Below, one piece after another: positions 48,271 through 61,690 of a DNA stretch of 64,000 nucleotides. Location of the stretch: NCBI RefSeq assembly GCF_963676685.1, contig NC_092350.1, positions 65,527,674-65,591,673 of the forward strand, read 5' to 3'. The notes under the pieces are model-generated. The model worked only from the letters and a program-made list of their open reading frames with translations. It was not told the origin of the DNA and did no database searches. Position 1 is the first letter of the stretch. Every line of letters starts with the position of its first letter. Made by a program: the position numbers and the translations under genes. This DNA is from Mytilus edulis. Lineage: Eukaryota; Mollusca; Bivalvia; Mytilida; Mytilidae.

Positions 48271-51200
48271 TATATTGATTCACTGGTAAGACACCATTAT
48301 ATATCTTGTGTTTTCATATTGTCTTCGTTGTTTAAGATTTCTTTCTCACTTTTATAGCTTCAAGTTAATTGCAGATTAATTGTCGATTTTGGACTTGTTT
48401 GCATTTTTATAGTTCTTATTTGCTAATTATTTTTGTGACACAAGTGTTTACATAATTATGCTATTGTCTGTTTTGGATTTTTTTTCTTTCTTTCGCGGTT
48501 TTAAATATTAAAATGACAAAATGGTCGGATGGTCTTGACATTTACCTATAGTGTCTTATGGTCTGAACACACAGTTATCGTCCCTTGATTTTTGTTGTCA
48601 ACGAATATAGTCCCTAGTGTGGACAGTGTGTTGCGTGCAAATTATTTTATAATTCTTTCTTCGTGATTTATATCTCAAATAGCAAGTAGGAGATGGATTA
48701 CACTGTAAATGATTTGGGTCATGAATTTTAAAGTAAAGTAGTGATTTGGTCCAGCTGAGAAAGGTTAAATATTAGCAGTTCGGACGCTGTCAAAAAATTT
48801 CAAGACCCCCTTAACATAGACTTGTCCATATTTTGAGATAGAGTCGATGAAGTGTTCTATATATTTGATATAATTTGTCCAAAAATTAGTACAGCACACT
48901 GTAAAAAAATATTGAGAAAGCGCAGGTGGGATGTTTTTTTTATTTTCATATATTGTCTAAAAGAAATGCACTACGGAATAACAGTGTACTCGGACCTTAT
49001 TCTCGATTTTGATATTTTCGCCAAATGTGAATTCGCATGTTGGTATTTATTGCACAACAGGAAATGCTTATTTTGTCGAAACACCTTGTTTAGGTCCGTT
49101 TGGAGTTAACAGGATAATCTAAGTCATGTACCAGTGCTTTAACCTTGATGTGTATTTCAATTTTTGAATTAAAATTTTGAATGCTTATTGATACTTTTGC
49201 CTAGTTGCTTGTGTTATTAAGAATATATATTTTTGCAAACTAAAACACAATTTATAAAACGTTAACCTTGGTTGATTATCGAAGGAATATTACATTATAT
49301 TAAAACTTAGCTGGCAATTTCTGTTATGTTGACGTTGGGAAGTTGATTACTTTAAAAAAAAAAATGACTGTTTGCCAAATGTCTTATAAATATTCAAGAT
49401 TATAATAAAAACGCAAAATGTGGACAGCATTTCATTAGGTGTAAATCACTCATTTGAAATAATTACGAATTCAGTCGGAGACGTAAATTATTTGAAGATC
49501 ATGTCGGCTAAAACTATGAAATGTATAATTTCGCAGATTATGTCAACAACTCATAAATGGAATAAAAAAAATTCTAAGTTGAATAAATTATTCGCTGGCG
49601 TTCTGCTCATTTTGATTGTTCAATACATCTATTTAGTTTTTAACTATGTGTGATACATCGAACTAGAGCTGACGAATCAATGTGCAATAATGCCGGAATT
49701 CAGCCACCGAAACGGACATTTTATGGTTGTTTAAAAAATGTGGTTTTTTATCTTTATTTTGTATCCTCATTCGTCACTTTCTCAAATGAATGAGCTTTAA
49801 AATAAAACAAAAATAATGAAAATTCTTATATATTTATTTAATTCAAACATTTAACATGTTTAATGTAAAAAACAGTCAGTTTGGTTCAATTTTTCCAAAA
49901 TAAGCTTACAAGTCTATAAATCAATCTCATTTGAAACCATATTTATCATGTTTATACAGTCATCAATTTAATCATACTATGTAGATGAGTTACTAATGAG
50001 CTTATCAAGTAAAAAACATTAGAAGAAAAAAAAACAGAAAAAAAAATGAAAAATGAAAAAGAAAAAAAAAAACAAGGGAGCCATAACATGCGTAAGGACG
50101 AACCATTTTAGTTATATTTTTTTTCCTTTAAAATAATATTATCATGAAGTAAAACGATGAATTATATTTCTTGCATGACATAAAACAGACTTAATGCAAT
50201 CTTTTTATTATTTTTATTTTTAAAACAACTATCATTATACCATAACATGTACTGTGTTTATTAGTATTTATAATTACATCAGGTCATACCACAATCGGCA
50301 TTATTCATGTTGCTTTTCGACAGCAAATTCAAAAGCGTGTAATCCGATTTACATATTTGAATTATCACACAAATGTTGACATTAATCAGTGTGTTGAGCT
50401 GGCATAGACAAACACATCTGTACTCAGTTCAGTACGCATTTTGTCAAAATGAAATCATACATAATTATGTCAATCAGATCCGTTATTATTGTTTAATGCA
50501 TATACCAGTTAACGGCATCTATCTCATACTTTGGTATTGTTCAGTTTTCAATTGTATAATAATAATGAAATCTGCATGTACTTCTACATGTTCTACATGT
50601 GAAAATGATGAATTCAAGCACTATGTCTTAACTTGCAAACAATGAACATTTATATTTTCTATTTTTGATAATTTTAAATACATCTTTCTTAGCCGGTCTC
50701 ATTTTCATACATGAATTTGTCGGCACATCTATCAGAACTCTACAAAACAATTATTGGATATGAATGAACTTGGTTAATAGAATTCATTTGTATCTTCTTA
50801 TTTTCTACATGCATATATGGTTGTGATTTGCATTTTGTTTGTCTTTTCATTGTTTTTCATGTATTGCCAAGGTATTGGTAATTTGTTTTTAACTAATGAG
50901 ATTAAATACCCCCTGACATGTATCGCCTCTCCTATGTTATATTGTTACTTATCTGATATTTAGAAAATCACTAAACGCTAAACCGAAGTTAAATCTTATT
51001 GCTAGTACTCTTACTTATGCTCTGCATGTCCCAATCTTTGTAAAAAATGTAAGTTGTTTAAGTTATTAATTTTAAACTTGATTGTTACGCTAACATTTTG
51101 TGTTGCTGTGTTCAAATGTGTTAGGATAGCGATACTATCACTTATAGTTACATGTTAAGCTAGTTTTCAATTCAAACATAAACCCATCAAGTATCAAGTT

Positions 51201-51890
51201 AGGAAATGAAATACGTTTTCTTTTATAAGATTATATTAGATGATTGATTTTGACAGTTGTGTAGACCTCCCTTTTTTTACCTAAAAATTCCGTATTTGTG
51301 TTATCACTCTATTGTTCGAAGTTGTCAGTTACAAGATAAATAAATTTTCCCAGCTTCTGAACTCAATAACTCCGGATTCAAAAGAATTGACATTTTAGAA
51401 ATATGAATAGAAATCATCAGAAGTACAATTACTTATATAAAATAAAACAAAACAAACAAACACAGTTTGAATAATGGTATACACATAATTACATATATAC
51501 AAAATTACTCACTTAACATGCTTTATACCCTAAACGCTTCAAATTGAGAGCTGGTCATCTACTATTCCAAACGATTCAATTCAGTTTGAGGACTGATTTA
51601 AAAATGTTGAGCCTAGTACTCAAACATCAATCTAATTGAGAACAGATCAACGGGTTTCCGTCAATTTTGGACTTGACGACATTGGATGTTAAGGAGTCGT
51701 CCTGTGATTATAAGCTGAACAGTTGTATTTCAAACCTATTGAAACATTCATTCAACAACATAAATCATATCATTATTATAATTCCATTTAACATATAGAA
51801 ATTAGGTACTATTGTATTAAAGGTAGTCGAATTTGTACTCCTATTTCGAGACCGAAATAAATTGGTATCTGATTGTTCGTTTCTGTGTGT
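48271..51890. other. gene-free AT-rich stretch
   Basis: An A-rich tract lies at about 50020-50071. Open frames at 48852, 49420 and 50373 have no recognisable domain or splice context. Nothing else can be supported. Confidence 0.45.
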
Positions 51891-51894
51891 GTTG

Positions 51895-52040
51895 CATTGA
51901 CTTTTTTTTGTTCAACTTCAGTGGTTCTGTTGTTTTCCTCTTATAGTTGATGTGTTGACCTCGGTTTCAGTCTGTAACCCGGATTTGTTTTTTCGTAATT
52001 GATTTATAACTTTCGGATAGCGGTATACTACTGTTCCTTT
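51895..52040 (+). repeat. mussel dispersed repeat, copy 3 of the 17345 family
   Basis: cagtggttctgttgttttcctcttatagttgatgtgttgacctcggtttcagtctgtaacccggatttgttttttcgtaattgattta ... gcggtatactactgttcc; the same word order as the 17345 copy. Confidence 0.75.
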
Positions 52041-53770
52041 TATAATTGTGTCTAGTAGTTGTTTAAATTAACTAGTAGTTTATGATAAAGATACACATAA
52101 AATATTAAATTGATGTGTAAGTTATTAGAAAATATTGCAGTTACAAATTGATAATATAAAGACACACAACGTTGATACATATCTTTCTGCTTTCCATATC
52201 TTTAGGTTTATATATGGTATAACATAAAAGTCAATACATTTAACATGTTCAAAATATTGTTATAATTTCGCCAAGTTTTCTGGTATGTTTTTAATCAGTA
52301 TATAATAAAAACGACAAAATTAAAAATCGAACTAAATAAGACATGACATGGGTCCAATATAAGTCAAACAATGAATGTGCATCCATGTTTGCCATCAATT
52401 TAAGGGTCTATTAAAGCTACTTTTAAAATGAGATATGAAAACAAACAGTATCGGAGCATACATAGCAGATACTTTTCATTAAATTAGTTGAAGACAAAAC
52501 TCAAACACAATGTATGATAGTAATATCATTTGCATTATTTTATTAAGAATATGCATCGATTTATAATATAAATGTCGCTGAACACTTACTTTGTATTATG
52601 GTTATCTCAATCACTATAAGAAAATATTTATTTTGCATGAACAGAACCTGTTTTACACATTTAAAAGTTATAATGAATTATAATTGTTTGTTTAATTTTT
52701 TAAGTATTCTGAAATGTTTCGAAAATCTTTTCTTAGTTTTCTCTATCTAGTATAATACAGAACTCCCTCGTTTTCATTATTACCTGTCCCTGCGAAAATA
52801 AGAATTTGCTGTCATTAAACCAAATAAAACGAATTAAGGTTGTTTTGATTGATGTCTGACCTATAAAAAAGACATGCCAACAAAGTTATAAAGTCTGTGT
52901 TTATTTCACACATGTTAATGTCTGTTCAGTGCATCCTTATATTCTTTTTTTTATATTAACACCTTTCACATAAATGCCATCGCCTTGAAATGTTAACAAT
53001 AGTTCGAGTTGATTGTAATTAAAGCATATTAAACATACATTTTCAACAAATCTTCTAAATATTTGATGAGTTGGCCTTACATATTCTTTTCACACAGACA
53101 AGTGTTGAAAAATAGCATTCAATGAAAATCAAAAACACGGCACAATTACGTTAGTGAATCGAATATATAAGCAATGTTTCTGCAATTAGCAAAGCATTGT
53201 GTTACAAACAAGAAAAGCTTGAAATCGACAGTCGTTAACACATTTCATGTTGAAAGGATACATTAAATACTGACACCATTAATTGTATAACTAACTTTGC
53301 GTAATCATATCCGAACAATGTGAACATGTATATATTAATTTAAGACCATTATCAGTTGTCAATGTGTATGCAAATACTGACTTGATTAACCTATCTCAAA
53401 ACATAATACAACAAAAAGAACTGCAACTAACAGTACAAATGTATTAGTGACACTTTTCTTTTGCCTTTCAACATATTTATGTAATGTTTAGAAATTATAA
53501 CTCTATATATATTAAAACAAAGTCAACAGGATGTTTTCATCTTGTAATCTGAAAACAAATATTTTATCTGTGTTTATCTTATGTTGTTAATCTAAAGTTG
53601 TCGTGAACGATTTAGCTGATAAAAAAAGAAATTAAACAGACTATAAATTGTAAAAATTCTAATGAAAATATGGTACATGTATAAAACAATTTTAAACTCT
53701 TTCAGTGTATGTATAAGTTCTCACATTGAGATATCATTATGCAATAAATGAATATATTTTGTCTTAACTC
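52041..53770. other. gene-free AT-rich stretch downstream of the propeller gene exons
   Basis: The next exon of the minus-strand YWTD gene should lie here or further left, since exon 53783-54043 ends in a splice donor rather than a stop. I could not identify it. Confidence 0.4.
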
Positions 53771-53782
53771 ATTACCTCTTAC

Positions 53783-56700
53783 CTTCTTGTTTAAAAACGA
53801 AAACAGCATAAATCAGTGCGGTATCGGTATGCACAACCGTCGGACCTTGCCCTAAAGATTTGTTAATCTTAAATATTGTATCATATCTAGAGTAAAAGAT
53901 GAAATCATCATTGGTATCAATTTCCCAATTCCTACCAATGGAATGAGTGCTCACTATGGTTTTGACATCAGACCCATTATGCCAAGCAGATTTCAAGTCA
54001 CCAGTCCCGTATTCCATCCAATAAAGTCGGCTGTTTGAAACATCTAGAATGAAAACAAGACAGCAGGCATATAAGTCTGATCGATCTCCGTTGTTGCTTT
54101 TCTGTATTGAAAATATAATAATTTGTAGCTTATGTGTTTATATGTTTTAACGATTTGGTCAATCGTGTGCCAGAAACATGAGAACACACGTCCAATTTTA
54201 ATGGCTGTATAATTGCCAATGCATATGTCCCCTTGTAGTTGATCATGTGAACGTATGCAATAACACGGAAACATCAGCATAATATATATAAAAAAAAAAC
54301 TGAAAAATGATGACCCTTTGTACATACTTAGTTAATAACTACTTACTTTCAATGAATATTGACAAAATCTGATTCATAAACTTTCTACAGTTAAATAATT
54401 GTACTAGCAACATGAATTTTCGACACTGTTTTTTTTTCTTTTTTACAGCAACCAAATAAGTAATTGTACAGTTAAAATTTCGGTTAATACAAACATTTGT
54501 CCGTAACATACCGAATTGTAAATGACCCCAAAGTTTGAACTATTGCATACCAGTCTACATGCGTCTAACAAATATCAACCGGTAATACCTGATTTTTCCC
54601 CCTTAAAAAACGTATTTTAACATTAATTTAAGATTTTGCTGATGAAGTCGAAGCACAAGAATACATAAAATGTCGTTTAATAAAGTTGTCATCATAGAGT
54701 GTTCGTTTTATGCATACATGTATATTAACATGTATTATTATTAGTGGTAATTAACTCAACAGCACTATCAGAAGAATTGATCACACAACACAAACAATAA
54801 ATTTAGGTACTTTAACTTAATTGTTCCTACAAACTATATATTTGTGTCTAATTGGAGAATACGCCTTATCACTATGTGTACGCAATTACTGAATATTACA
54901 AAGGTTCCCGTAATAAGGTGATGTCATAATACAAAATATATAATGCCACAATGGAAACATGATTGTTGTATGACGTTAATAGTTTAAGCAGGGTAGATCC
55001 TCATATTAACCGTAACAGATTTCCAAAAAGCGATAAGGTGTATAGTTTGTACACTTCTATTATAAACATTGTACTACTGTTATAGTTTGTTTCTTGTATT
55101 TAATATATACAATATAAATACACCAGACAAAACATATTTTCCCTCTATATTCCTGTGTATTACTTACCCACTTGTATACCTAAAACATGTGATGACTGGT
55201 TATATATAACTTTTCTGTCCTTTCCATCAAATGTTAGTCTGTATATCTTTCCGTTACTAAGGTCCTGACCATAATACATCCATCTGACAGTGGTAAAAAC
55301 ATTCCATTACATAAATACATGTAGTTAAGCAATCGTGTTGATTGCTTCGTATAAAAATGATTTTCGCAAATCAATAAATCCTAATTGGTTTCTAGCAAAC
55401 CTTTAACCTTATGGTTTCAATAATTGTAATTGTTTCTGCCCACACCATTTGATTTAAATTTATTTCAGCTACACCATGTAAACACTGACAAATTATTTCA
55501 TCGTACAATTATTCTTATCTCTTTGTCTCTAAACATGTTAAATAGCTGTTTTCAAATAAACATATAATTACGTCATGCTTAAAAATCAAAAGTAATAACA
55601 ACTAACAATAATCAAATGCAAGTAGCATACGTGTACAACAGAGATATATCATTTAGTAATTTATTATAACATACCTATTTTTTATATCAATTGTAAGTGC
55701 AGCAGGTTCCGTTTCAACAAGAACAGTTGTTTTATTTGATCCATCTGCATTACATCTCATTATCCTTCCTTCAACATCATCTGTCCAGTAAAGATGATGG
55801 TTTACTGAGTCAAATGCTAATCCTAAGGGGTTTCTTGAAGAGACAACAGTTTCAAACTGAATTTTTTGATTTGACGGATAAGGAAATCTAAAAAGGAGAA
55901 TTCACATGTACATTTGCATAAAACCCCTAAAAAACAATCATGGCAAAATTACGGAATGCACGTGAAGAGCAAGACCATACTCTTTCTGGTATACAATGAT
56001 AAGCCAAAACAATTCGGTTTGCTGTAAACTTTGGTCACGATCTGGCAGATTCTGTTTTGTTAATTATACACATGGACTCGCGTATAAACGAAAACTACAA
56101 TTCTGTCAACTCCTATCATACAATGTCATAGCTTTTGGTATAGAACCACTAATTCAGGCCCGGTCGGAAAAATATACAAGAGATTAGTTCATATTTTAAA
56201 CAACATTTTTCCTACGCATAGTTGTATCTTTTTTATTAGTGGTTATATTTGGACAATTTTGGTTTCTAATGAAAGCTTGGTGACTTGGGATCACAGTAGA
56301 GCCCTTGTTTAAAGATTTATAAAAAAATAAAGAAGTAAATGTAATTTTGATAGAAGGGAACATTTGGTCTGTTGTTCAGACTAGAAGATGCTGTTTTTGT
56401 ACTTTCAAACTTCCGTGAACCAGTACACTCTATCTAATATGCAATTAAAGGAATATTTATTTGTTCAGTCCATGTCAGGATAGGGTACAGTTTTAACATG
56501 AAACAACTGCCACTTTATTTGAACTTAAGATAGAACATGTAGTATAGCCATTAATGCTTGAAACTGCAGAATTTAACATAGATAGCAATGGGGCGATGAA
56601 TTAGTAGTTTTATATCTATCACTGACAGGCATTTGACATTCAATTTTTAGAAATCATACCCTTTCCATTTCTTGTATGTAACAATTATGTTAGTGTAAAA

Positions 56701-58900
56701 TTAAAGCATTCATATTGCTACAATAAGGTGTTTTAGCCTTTTTGAACAGTTTGCATGCACACAATTAACATTTTACCAGAAATCTATTATATTGCAGTAT
56801 CCTTCACTAAATCCAATGAAACTTGTATATTATGACTAGTTACTAGTTTTCATCATGTTCATAGGTCAACCTATCTAGTTGGTGTTCATGTTTTATTGGG
56901 TTTCTTAGTGAATTATTCATTTCAATGAAAATTGGTGTATTTTTATATAGGAATTCCAAAATCTCACTGGAAATGCATTTCATAACTATTTTAGCAAGTT
57001 GTCCTGCTTGGAGATATATAAATTGCTCTTCTTGATCCATGTTTATACATACATATATGTTTTTTACCTAATCACACTCCTTTTTCAACATGTTGAAAAA
57101 AGTGGGACTAAATTATCAATTATATTTTATGTTTCGACTGCTCTGTTTATATTTAAGTAAGAATCTCGGATAAAGATAAGACATGTGGGTAAGACCACTG
57201 TTATTTGAGTAGATATAAACAAATCAGACTTGGAAAAAAATAAAAAAATGTCATATTTGTCACTATTAGTATCTATATGTAGTTTTCTTGTTTAACACAT
57301 ATGTTACTACCAGTCTAATTTGAGCTTGAATTCAGCCTGAATTTAACATAAAAAGCAATGCGGGCTATGAGTTAGTGTTTTTACCGTTTACGCTCACTAA
57401 AAAAATGGCATTTTGTAGTTGATTTTTAAGTAAAACAAAATGAAAATGACTTAAAAAACAAGCCTTCTAAGCATGGCGTTAACAGTTTATTTTGACTTAT
57501 AAATTAGTTTGGAGTTCCCATTGGTATCCTTCGGCTCTCTTTAAGAACAGGACATTCCTTACAAAATATCATTTGGCATAGTGCTTGAAAGTCGGATTAA
57601 ACATGGCGCAATCAACTTATCAACAGCTTCGGTTGATTGTAGCAATGACATCAAATATATCAGATAAAATGAAACCTTTAAGAAAATTGTTTAAATTGAA
57701 AATTCTGTAAACCACAAGTTATATCAATTGCTCGGCTTCATAACTATTTTGACCTGGGTGTCAGTGTTGAGTGTTATGTATACGAAAGGCGCGTGTGGAG
57801 TATTAAATTATGATCATGTTACCTTTGATAACTATCTACAACAAAAACAATTACTCTGTCAAACAATGTAACAGTTTTGAATCATGTAGAATAAAATATT
57901 CAGGCATAATCTATTGTTTGAAATCAAAACGGTTTTTTTTGTTGTTCAATATCACATAAGTTTGTACCACAATACATTAGCAGTGAATTCGATAACATTG
58001 ACACATTAATAGTAAAAGTAAAAATTAAACAGATGTTAACGTTACAACGATTTCTAGGAAAAAAGGTACAAAACCTACCTACGGATCGAATATCAGACGG
58101 AGTATTTGGACAGAAACGAGATGCGGTGAATAAATTTACATGGACACGAGCTTCAGTGTACAACGATATAGAATGAAAGATTGTCAAATATCAAGCTTTT
58201 GGACAATAACAATATATTGAAGTCACTTTAAGTATTTTTATTCTATATCGTTGTACACTGAAGCAAGTGTCCATGTAAATTTATTCACCGCATCTCGTTT
58301 CTGTCCCAATAAGCTCGCATACACCTTGTTGTCTTGTCTCGTACAAATACAGCTGATATTTAAAGACACTTAACAGTTATTGTCTATATATTCACAATAA
58401 TGTTTGAGCATACCAAACAGACATAAAAAAAGTATTTTCTAATAATGTCAACTAAGAAAAACAAACAGGCATATAGACATTCGTTAGACAATACATTACC
58501 TTGGAACAATGCCACGACGTCGGGATGTATCAATACCGAGGCACACCAAAGTGTATTACCAAAACTTAACTAAATAGTAAAAGTTATACACAGACAAATA
58601 AAAAGAACGCAATATCGCGTAATTTAGATGGAAAACAATGTCAGTAGATACACTCTATACTTTAGATAATTATGTATTATTTATAAAATTGAAACGACTA
58701 TAGCGTCTGCATACTATTATTAACTAAATACCTTATAATATCTCCCTGGGATCTTGGAACATACAAATATTTTTCGTAATAATCGTAGGTTAACGAATAG
58801 ACAGTGCTTCCTGCATTGATGAGTACTTTTACTACACTACTATTTAAATCTATCTCTTTCAAATAACCAGAAGTTGAGAACAATAGTTTTTCCTCAAGGC
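53783..58900 (-). CDS. LDL-receptor-type YWTD beta-propeller protein, four internal exons (partial)
   Basis: Exons 58900-58732, 55887-55675, 55283-55168 and 54043-53783 all have GT-AG borders and matching phases (2, 2, 1). The joined reading is continuous over 253 residues. Exon 1: KLLFSTSGYLKEIDLNSSVV ... VYSLTYDYYEKYLYVPRSQG, DIIR. Exon 2: FETVVSSRNPLGLAFDSVNH, then HLYWTDDVEGRIMRCNADGS. Exon 3: WMYYGQDLSNGKIYRLTFDG. Exon 4: SNSRLYWMEYGTGDLKSAWH, NGSDVKTIVS. The LYWTD-x8-I-x(3-4)-DGS pattern is the LDLR class B repeat that builds a six-bladed propeller in LDLR/LRP-type receptors and related extracellular proteins; about four to five blades are visible. The final donor (GAAG|GTAAGAG) means coding continues to the left; the signal peptide and any membrane segment are outside what I could find. 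Ligand unknown. Confidence 0.85.
56220..57880. other. intron of the propeller gene, no exon seen
   Basis: Part of the ~2.8 kb intron between exons at 58732 and 55887. It contains a scrap of the 38330 repeat end at about 57472-57545 and otherwise AT-rich sequence. Confidence 0.5.
58108..58306. repeat. near-perfect 67-bp inverted repeat (hairpin) in an intron
   Basis: The left arm 58108-58174 pairs with the right arm 58240-58306 at 65 of 67 positions, with a 65-bp loop. The only mismatches are the two adjacent bases in acacGAgctt versus acacTTgctt. Such preservation indicates recent origin or selection for folding. Short open frames on both strands are by-products. Confidence 0.92.
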
Positions 58901-58925
58901 CTGTAATGCACAGGTCATATATCAC

Positions 58926-60340
58926 TTCAAATAGAATAAATTACAGTGTAATCTACATATAGCTAGGCAAAATTTATTTAAAACCGATGGTCAAGCAGAA
59001 ATAAACTTTATATACGCACATGTAGCAGACCATGCAAATTTGATAATGAACTTTGCTTGAATATCTTTCTAATGAATTTTACCAAACTGACAAGAGTTGG
59101 AAAGGTAGGCATGATAAATATAAATTAACGTTTTACCTAAAATAAAAGTGAAAGTTAATTTGATAAATAATCTTCAAGCACTTTTGTATTCTAGTTTACA
59201 AAAGAAACTGACAAAACAGAGGGAGTAAAGATACCAGATGGACAGTCACACTGATTGATAAACAATAAACTGACAACGCCATGTCTAAGAAAGAAAAAAG
59301 ACAAAAAGACAAATAAAAGTACACAAGGTTCTTGGTTCATAAAGTTGAAACATAACTGATTTATTCTTTTTCGGTGATATATCAATTTAACAATAGGGAG
59401 TTTTTATCTTCAATGTTACCATTTTTTTGTGATCCTGTTTTCAACAGATGAAATGAATAAATGCATAATGTTATCGTTTCCAATCAAATGAAGTAAATAT
59501 TCAAACATCAAACACTTTTCTCGATAAAAATCATATAAATTGAAAATTCAATACAAAAGGTAAGCAACAGTAAGAAAACGGTCTTCAATTTTCATAAATC
59601 CATTACGAAGACAAAAATGAAAAAAAAAATACATGATCTTCAATGTTTTTCTATGTATTCGTCAACCGTCATAGGATGATGATTCTGGTGTAAAACGTTC
59701 AAAAGAGTTCAAAATAGTTCCTTTGCAATGTTTGATTTGTATATTATACTTACAGTGCATGCCATAATTAATGTACAATACCGATTGCATGACCAACCAA
59801 GTGGTTTGTACCTGCATGTTTGTGACAAGGGAATTGCTACAATATTAAGAATATGAATGTACTAATTTGGAATATGTCTGTACTAATTACTAATTCATAT
59901 GTTTCAAGTTGATAAACTGACATTTCAGAATGTGAAAAAGGAACCATTTTTGCAACAATCTTATTCTCAACCTTCGACATTCAAACCTAACATAGTCCAA
60001 AAATGGAGGTTTAGTGAAAATAAACAAATTCGTCTCGATAGTCAGATTAGGGGTTAGGAAACAAAGTGTTTCGAGAAAAACACAACGTTTGAATCAGATC
60101 CGTAAGTTATAATATCACACACAATGTTAAAATATCTTCATTGTGGACGCATACAATTGATGATTCCAAGTCTATTAAATACTAATAATGTACCTGTTTT
60201 ATTTCATTTTCAGTAAAAACATAAATTGGTGTCGCTTGTTATGTTATAAAAAGAACGCATAAAGTTACATTTCCAACACAAACGCCTCTGTTTGTTTTAT
60301 CTTGCCAACGTATAAGCTATGATTCACGTTTTACTATTAG
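58926..60340. other. gene-free stretch upstream of the first recognised propeller exon
   Basis: The 5' exons of the propeller gene, including a signal peptide, were looked for here on the minus strand and not recognised. An inverted scrap of the 38330 repeat end is at about 59255-59290. Confidence 0.4.
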
Positions 60341-60368
60341 TAACATAGTGACCTAAAACGATATATTA

Positions 60369-60432
60369 GGGGTCAGTAATTTCCATATTGGATGAAAGCG
60401 AAGTTCGAACCCCATATGGAATATACTGACCC
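60369..60432. repeat. imperfect palindrome with GGGGTCAGTA ends
   Basis: GGGGTCAGTAATTTCCATATTGG and, inverted, CCCCATATGGAATATACTGACCC bound gatgaaagcgaagttcgaa. Single arms of the same type occur at about 60890-60930 (with ggatgagggcgaag) and 580-600, so this is the end of a dispersed foldback element. Confidence 0.75.
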
Positions 60433-60714
60433 GAAAATATTTTTATTATGTCATTAAACTGTAGCACAGATAACACATTCATCTGACTGACTATCTTAAA
60501 ATGTGGTATTTGGACAAGTGGTCTACCAATGAGACCAAGTCTTCAATATTTGGAATCTAATTCCACTGGTCCATACAATAGAAAAATGCCAACAATAACA
60601 ATTTGTTAGCTTTTAAAGTCCTTTTTGCATGTATTTCAATCGTTAATCATCAAATGCTTCGACTGTTGAAACCTTTTAGATTTTACCTGAACACCGTGTT
60701 GCTTTTACAAAGTG

Positions 60715-60935
60715 ACGTACAATGTAACACCACTACGAGCCGTGTATTGAAAGGAACCACACCTACTAACGCAACATGAATTTATACACTCATGTTCTCC
60801 ATACGTTTGTTTTTAACCAATCATATTCCTAGAAATGTAAAGGAGGTTAAAGTATATCAGTAACGTAGTGTTAAGTGATATAATACGTTATATATGGGGT
60901 CAGTAACTTCCATATTGGATGAGGGCGAAGCAAAG
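60715..60935 (-). repeat. dispersed repeat, inverted relative of the 104-320 repeat
   Basis: In reverse complement it reads ...acctcctttacatttctaggaatatgattggttaaaa ... gcgttagtaggtgtgg ... aatacacggctcgtagtggtgttac, matching 104-305. The adjoining 60860-60930 part matches 545-600 in direct orientation. Confidence 0.65.
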
Positions 60936-61213
60936 GAGTATTTCCAGTAAGAGCCCTTTTTGGCCCCAAATATAGAAGTTTTAAAAACTTGTTCAAAAGT
61001 AAACGTTAGCTGTTAATTGGAAAGTAGAAAACTTCGTGTACTTAAATATTGGCTGTTTTTGGACAAGGCAATGCATAGATATCGGTACTAATATCATAAC
61101 GTTTTGCTAAATTTCTAAAATTTTAGCATTTGAGTTAAATTTTAGACGGTTTCCATCTTGAATGGTTGTGGCGGCAGTTGTGTATATTCTTAATATTTAA
61201 ATGTTATACCGCA

Positions 61214-61690
61214 ATCCCACTAGGCCACGATTGAACTACGATCTGTGAAAAAAGTGCTGACTTTGATGATCGTAGTACGATCGTGCAGATCGCAGTAAGG
61301 TCGTATAACGGTCGTGGTAAGGTCTGCAAGATCGTGATGAGCGTGGCCAACTTTGAACATGTTCAAAACAATCGTGGTGCGGTCGTGGCTAAATCAGGTG
61401 GTAGTAGAAGCGTAGTGAGGGCGCACTAAGGTCGTAGTAAGATCGCAAAGGTCGCTGTACCATCGTAGTGAGAGCGTAGCGAAAGCGTGATTCTATTCGG
61501 AGAGACTGCACTACGATCTCACTGCGACGCTATTACGACCTCATTTCGACCATCACGTTCTCACCGCGATCCACTTACGCTTCTACAACGACTATACCAC
61601 GTTTACACCACGCTGTTCAAGACCATAGTACGATTCTAGTAAGCCCTCGCCGTCCTCATAACGCTCTTCTTACGACCTGACTACGACCAT
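61214..61690. repeat. GC-rich degenerate short tandem repeat forming a long hairpin with a strand switch
   Basis: 61214-61490 consists of 10-12-base words of the form G(A/G)TCGTAGTAAG / AGCGTAGTGAG on the plus strand. From about 61505 to 61690 the same words appear as their complement (ctacgatctcactgcgacgctattacgacctc). The centre is tgattctattcggagagactgcac. The left arm also contains the perfect palindrome TTTGAACATGTTCAAA at 61352-61367. The block is far richer in G+C than its flanks and has no long open frame. Confidence 0.85.

Noticed and set aside
57924-58187. 87-codon minus-strand frame with a splice-donor-like end (GTAG|GTAGG), possible extra propeller exon
   Set aside because: It covers the left arm of the 67-bp inverted repeat, its phase does not fit between the exons ending at 58732 and starting at 55887 (which join directly in phase 2), and it has no YWTD pattern.
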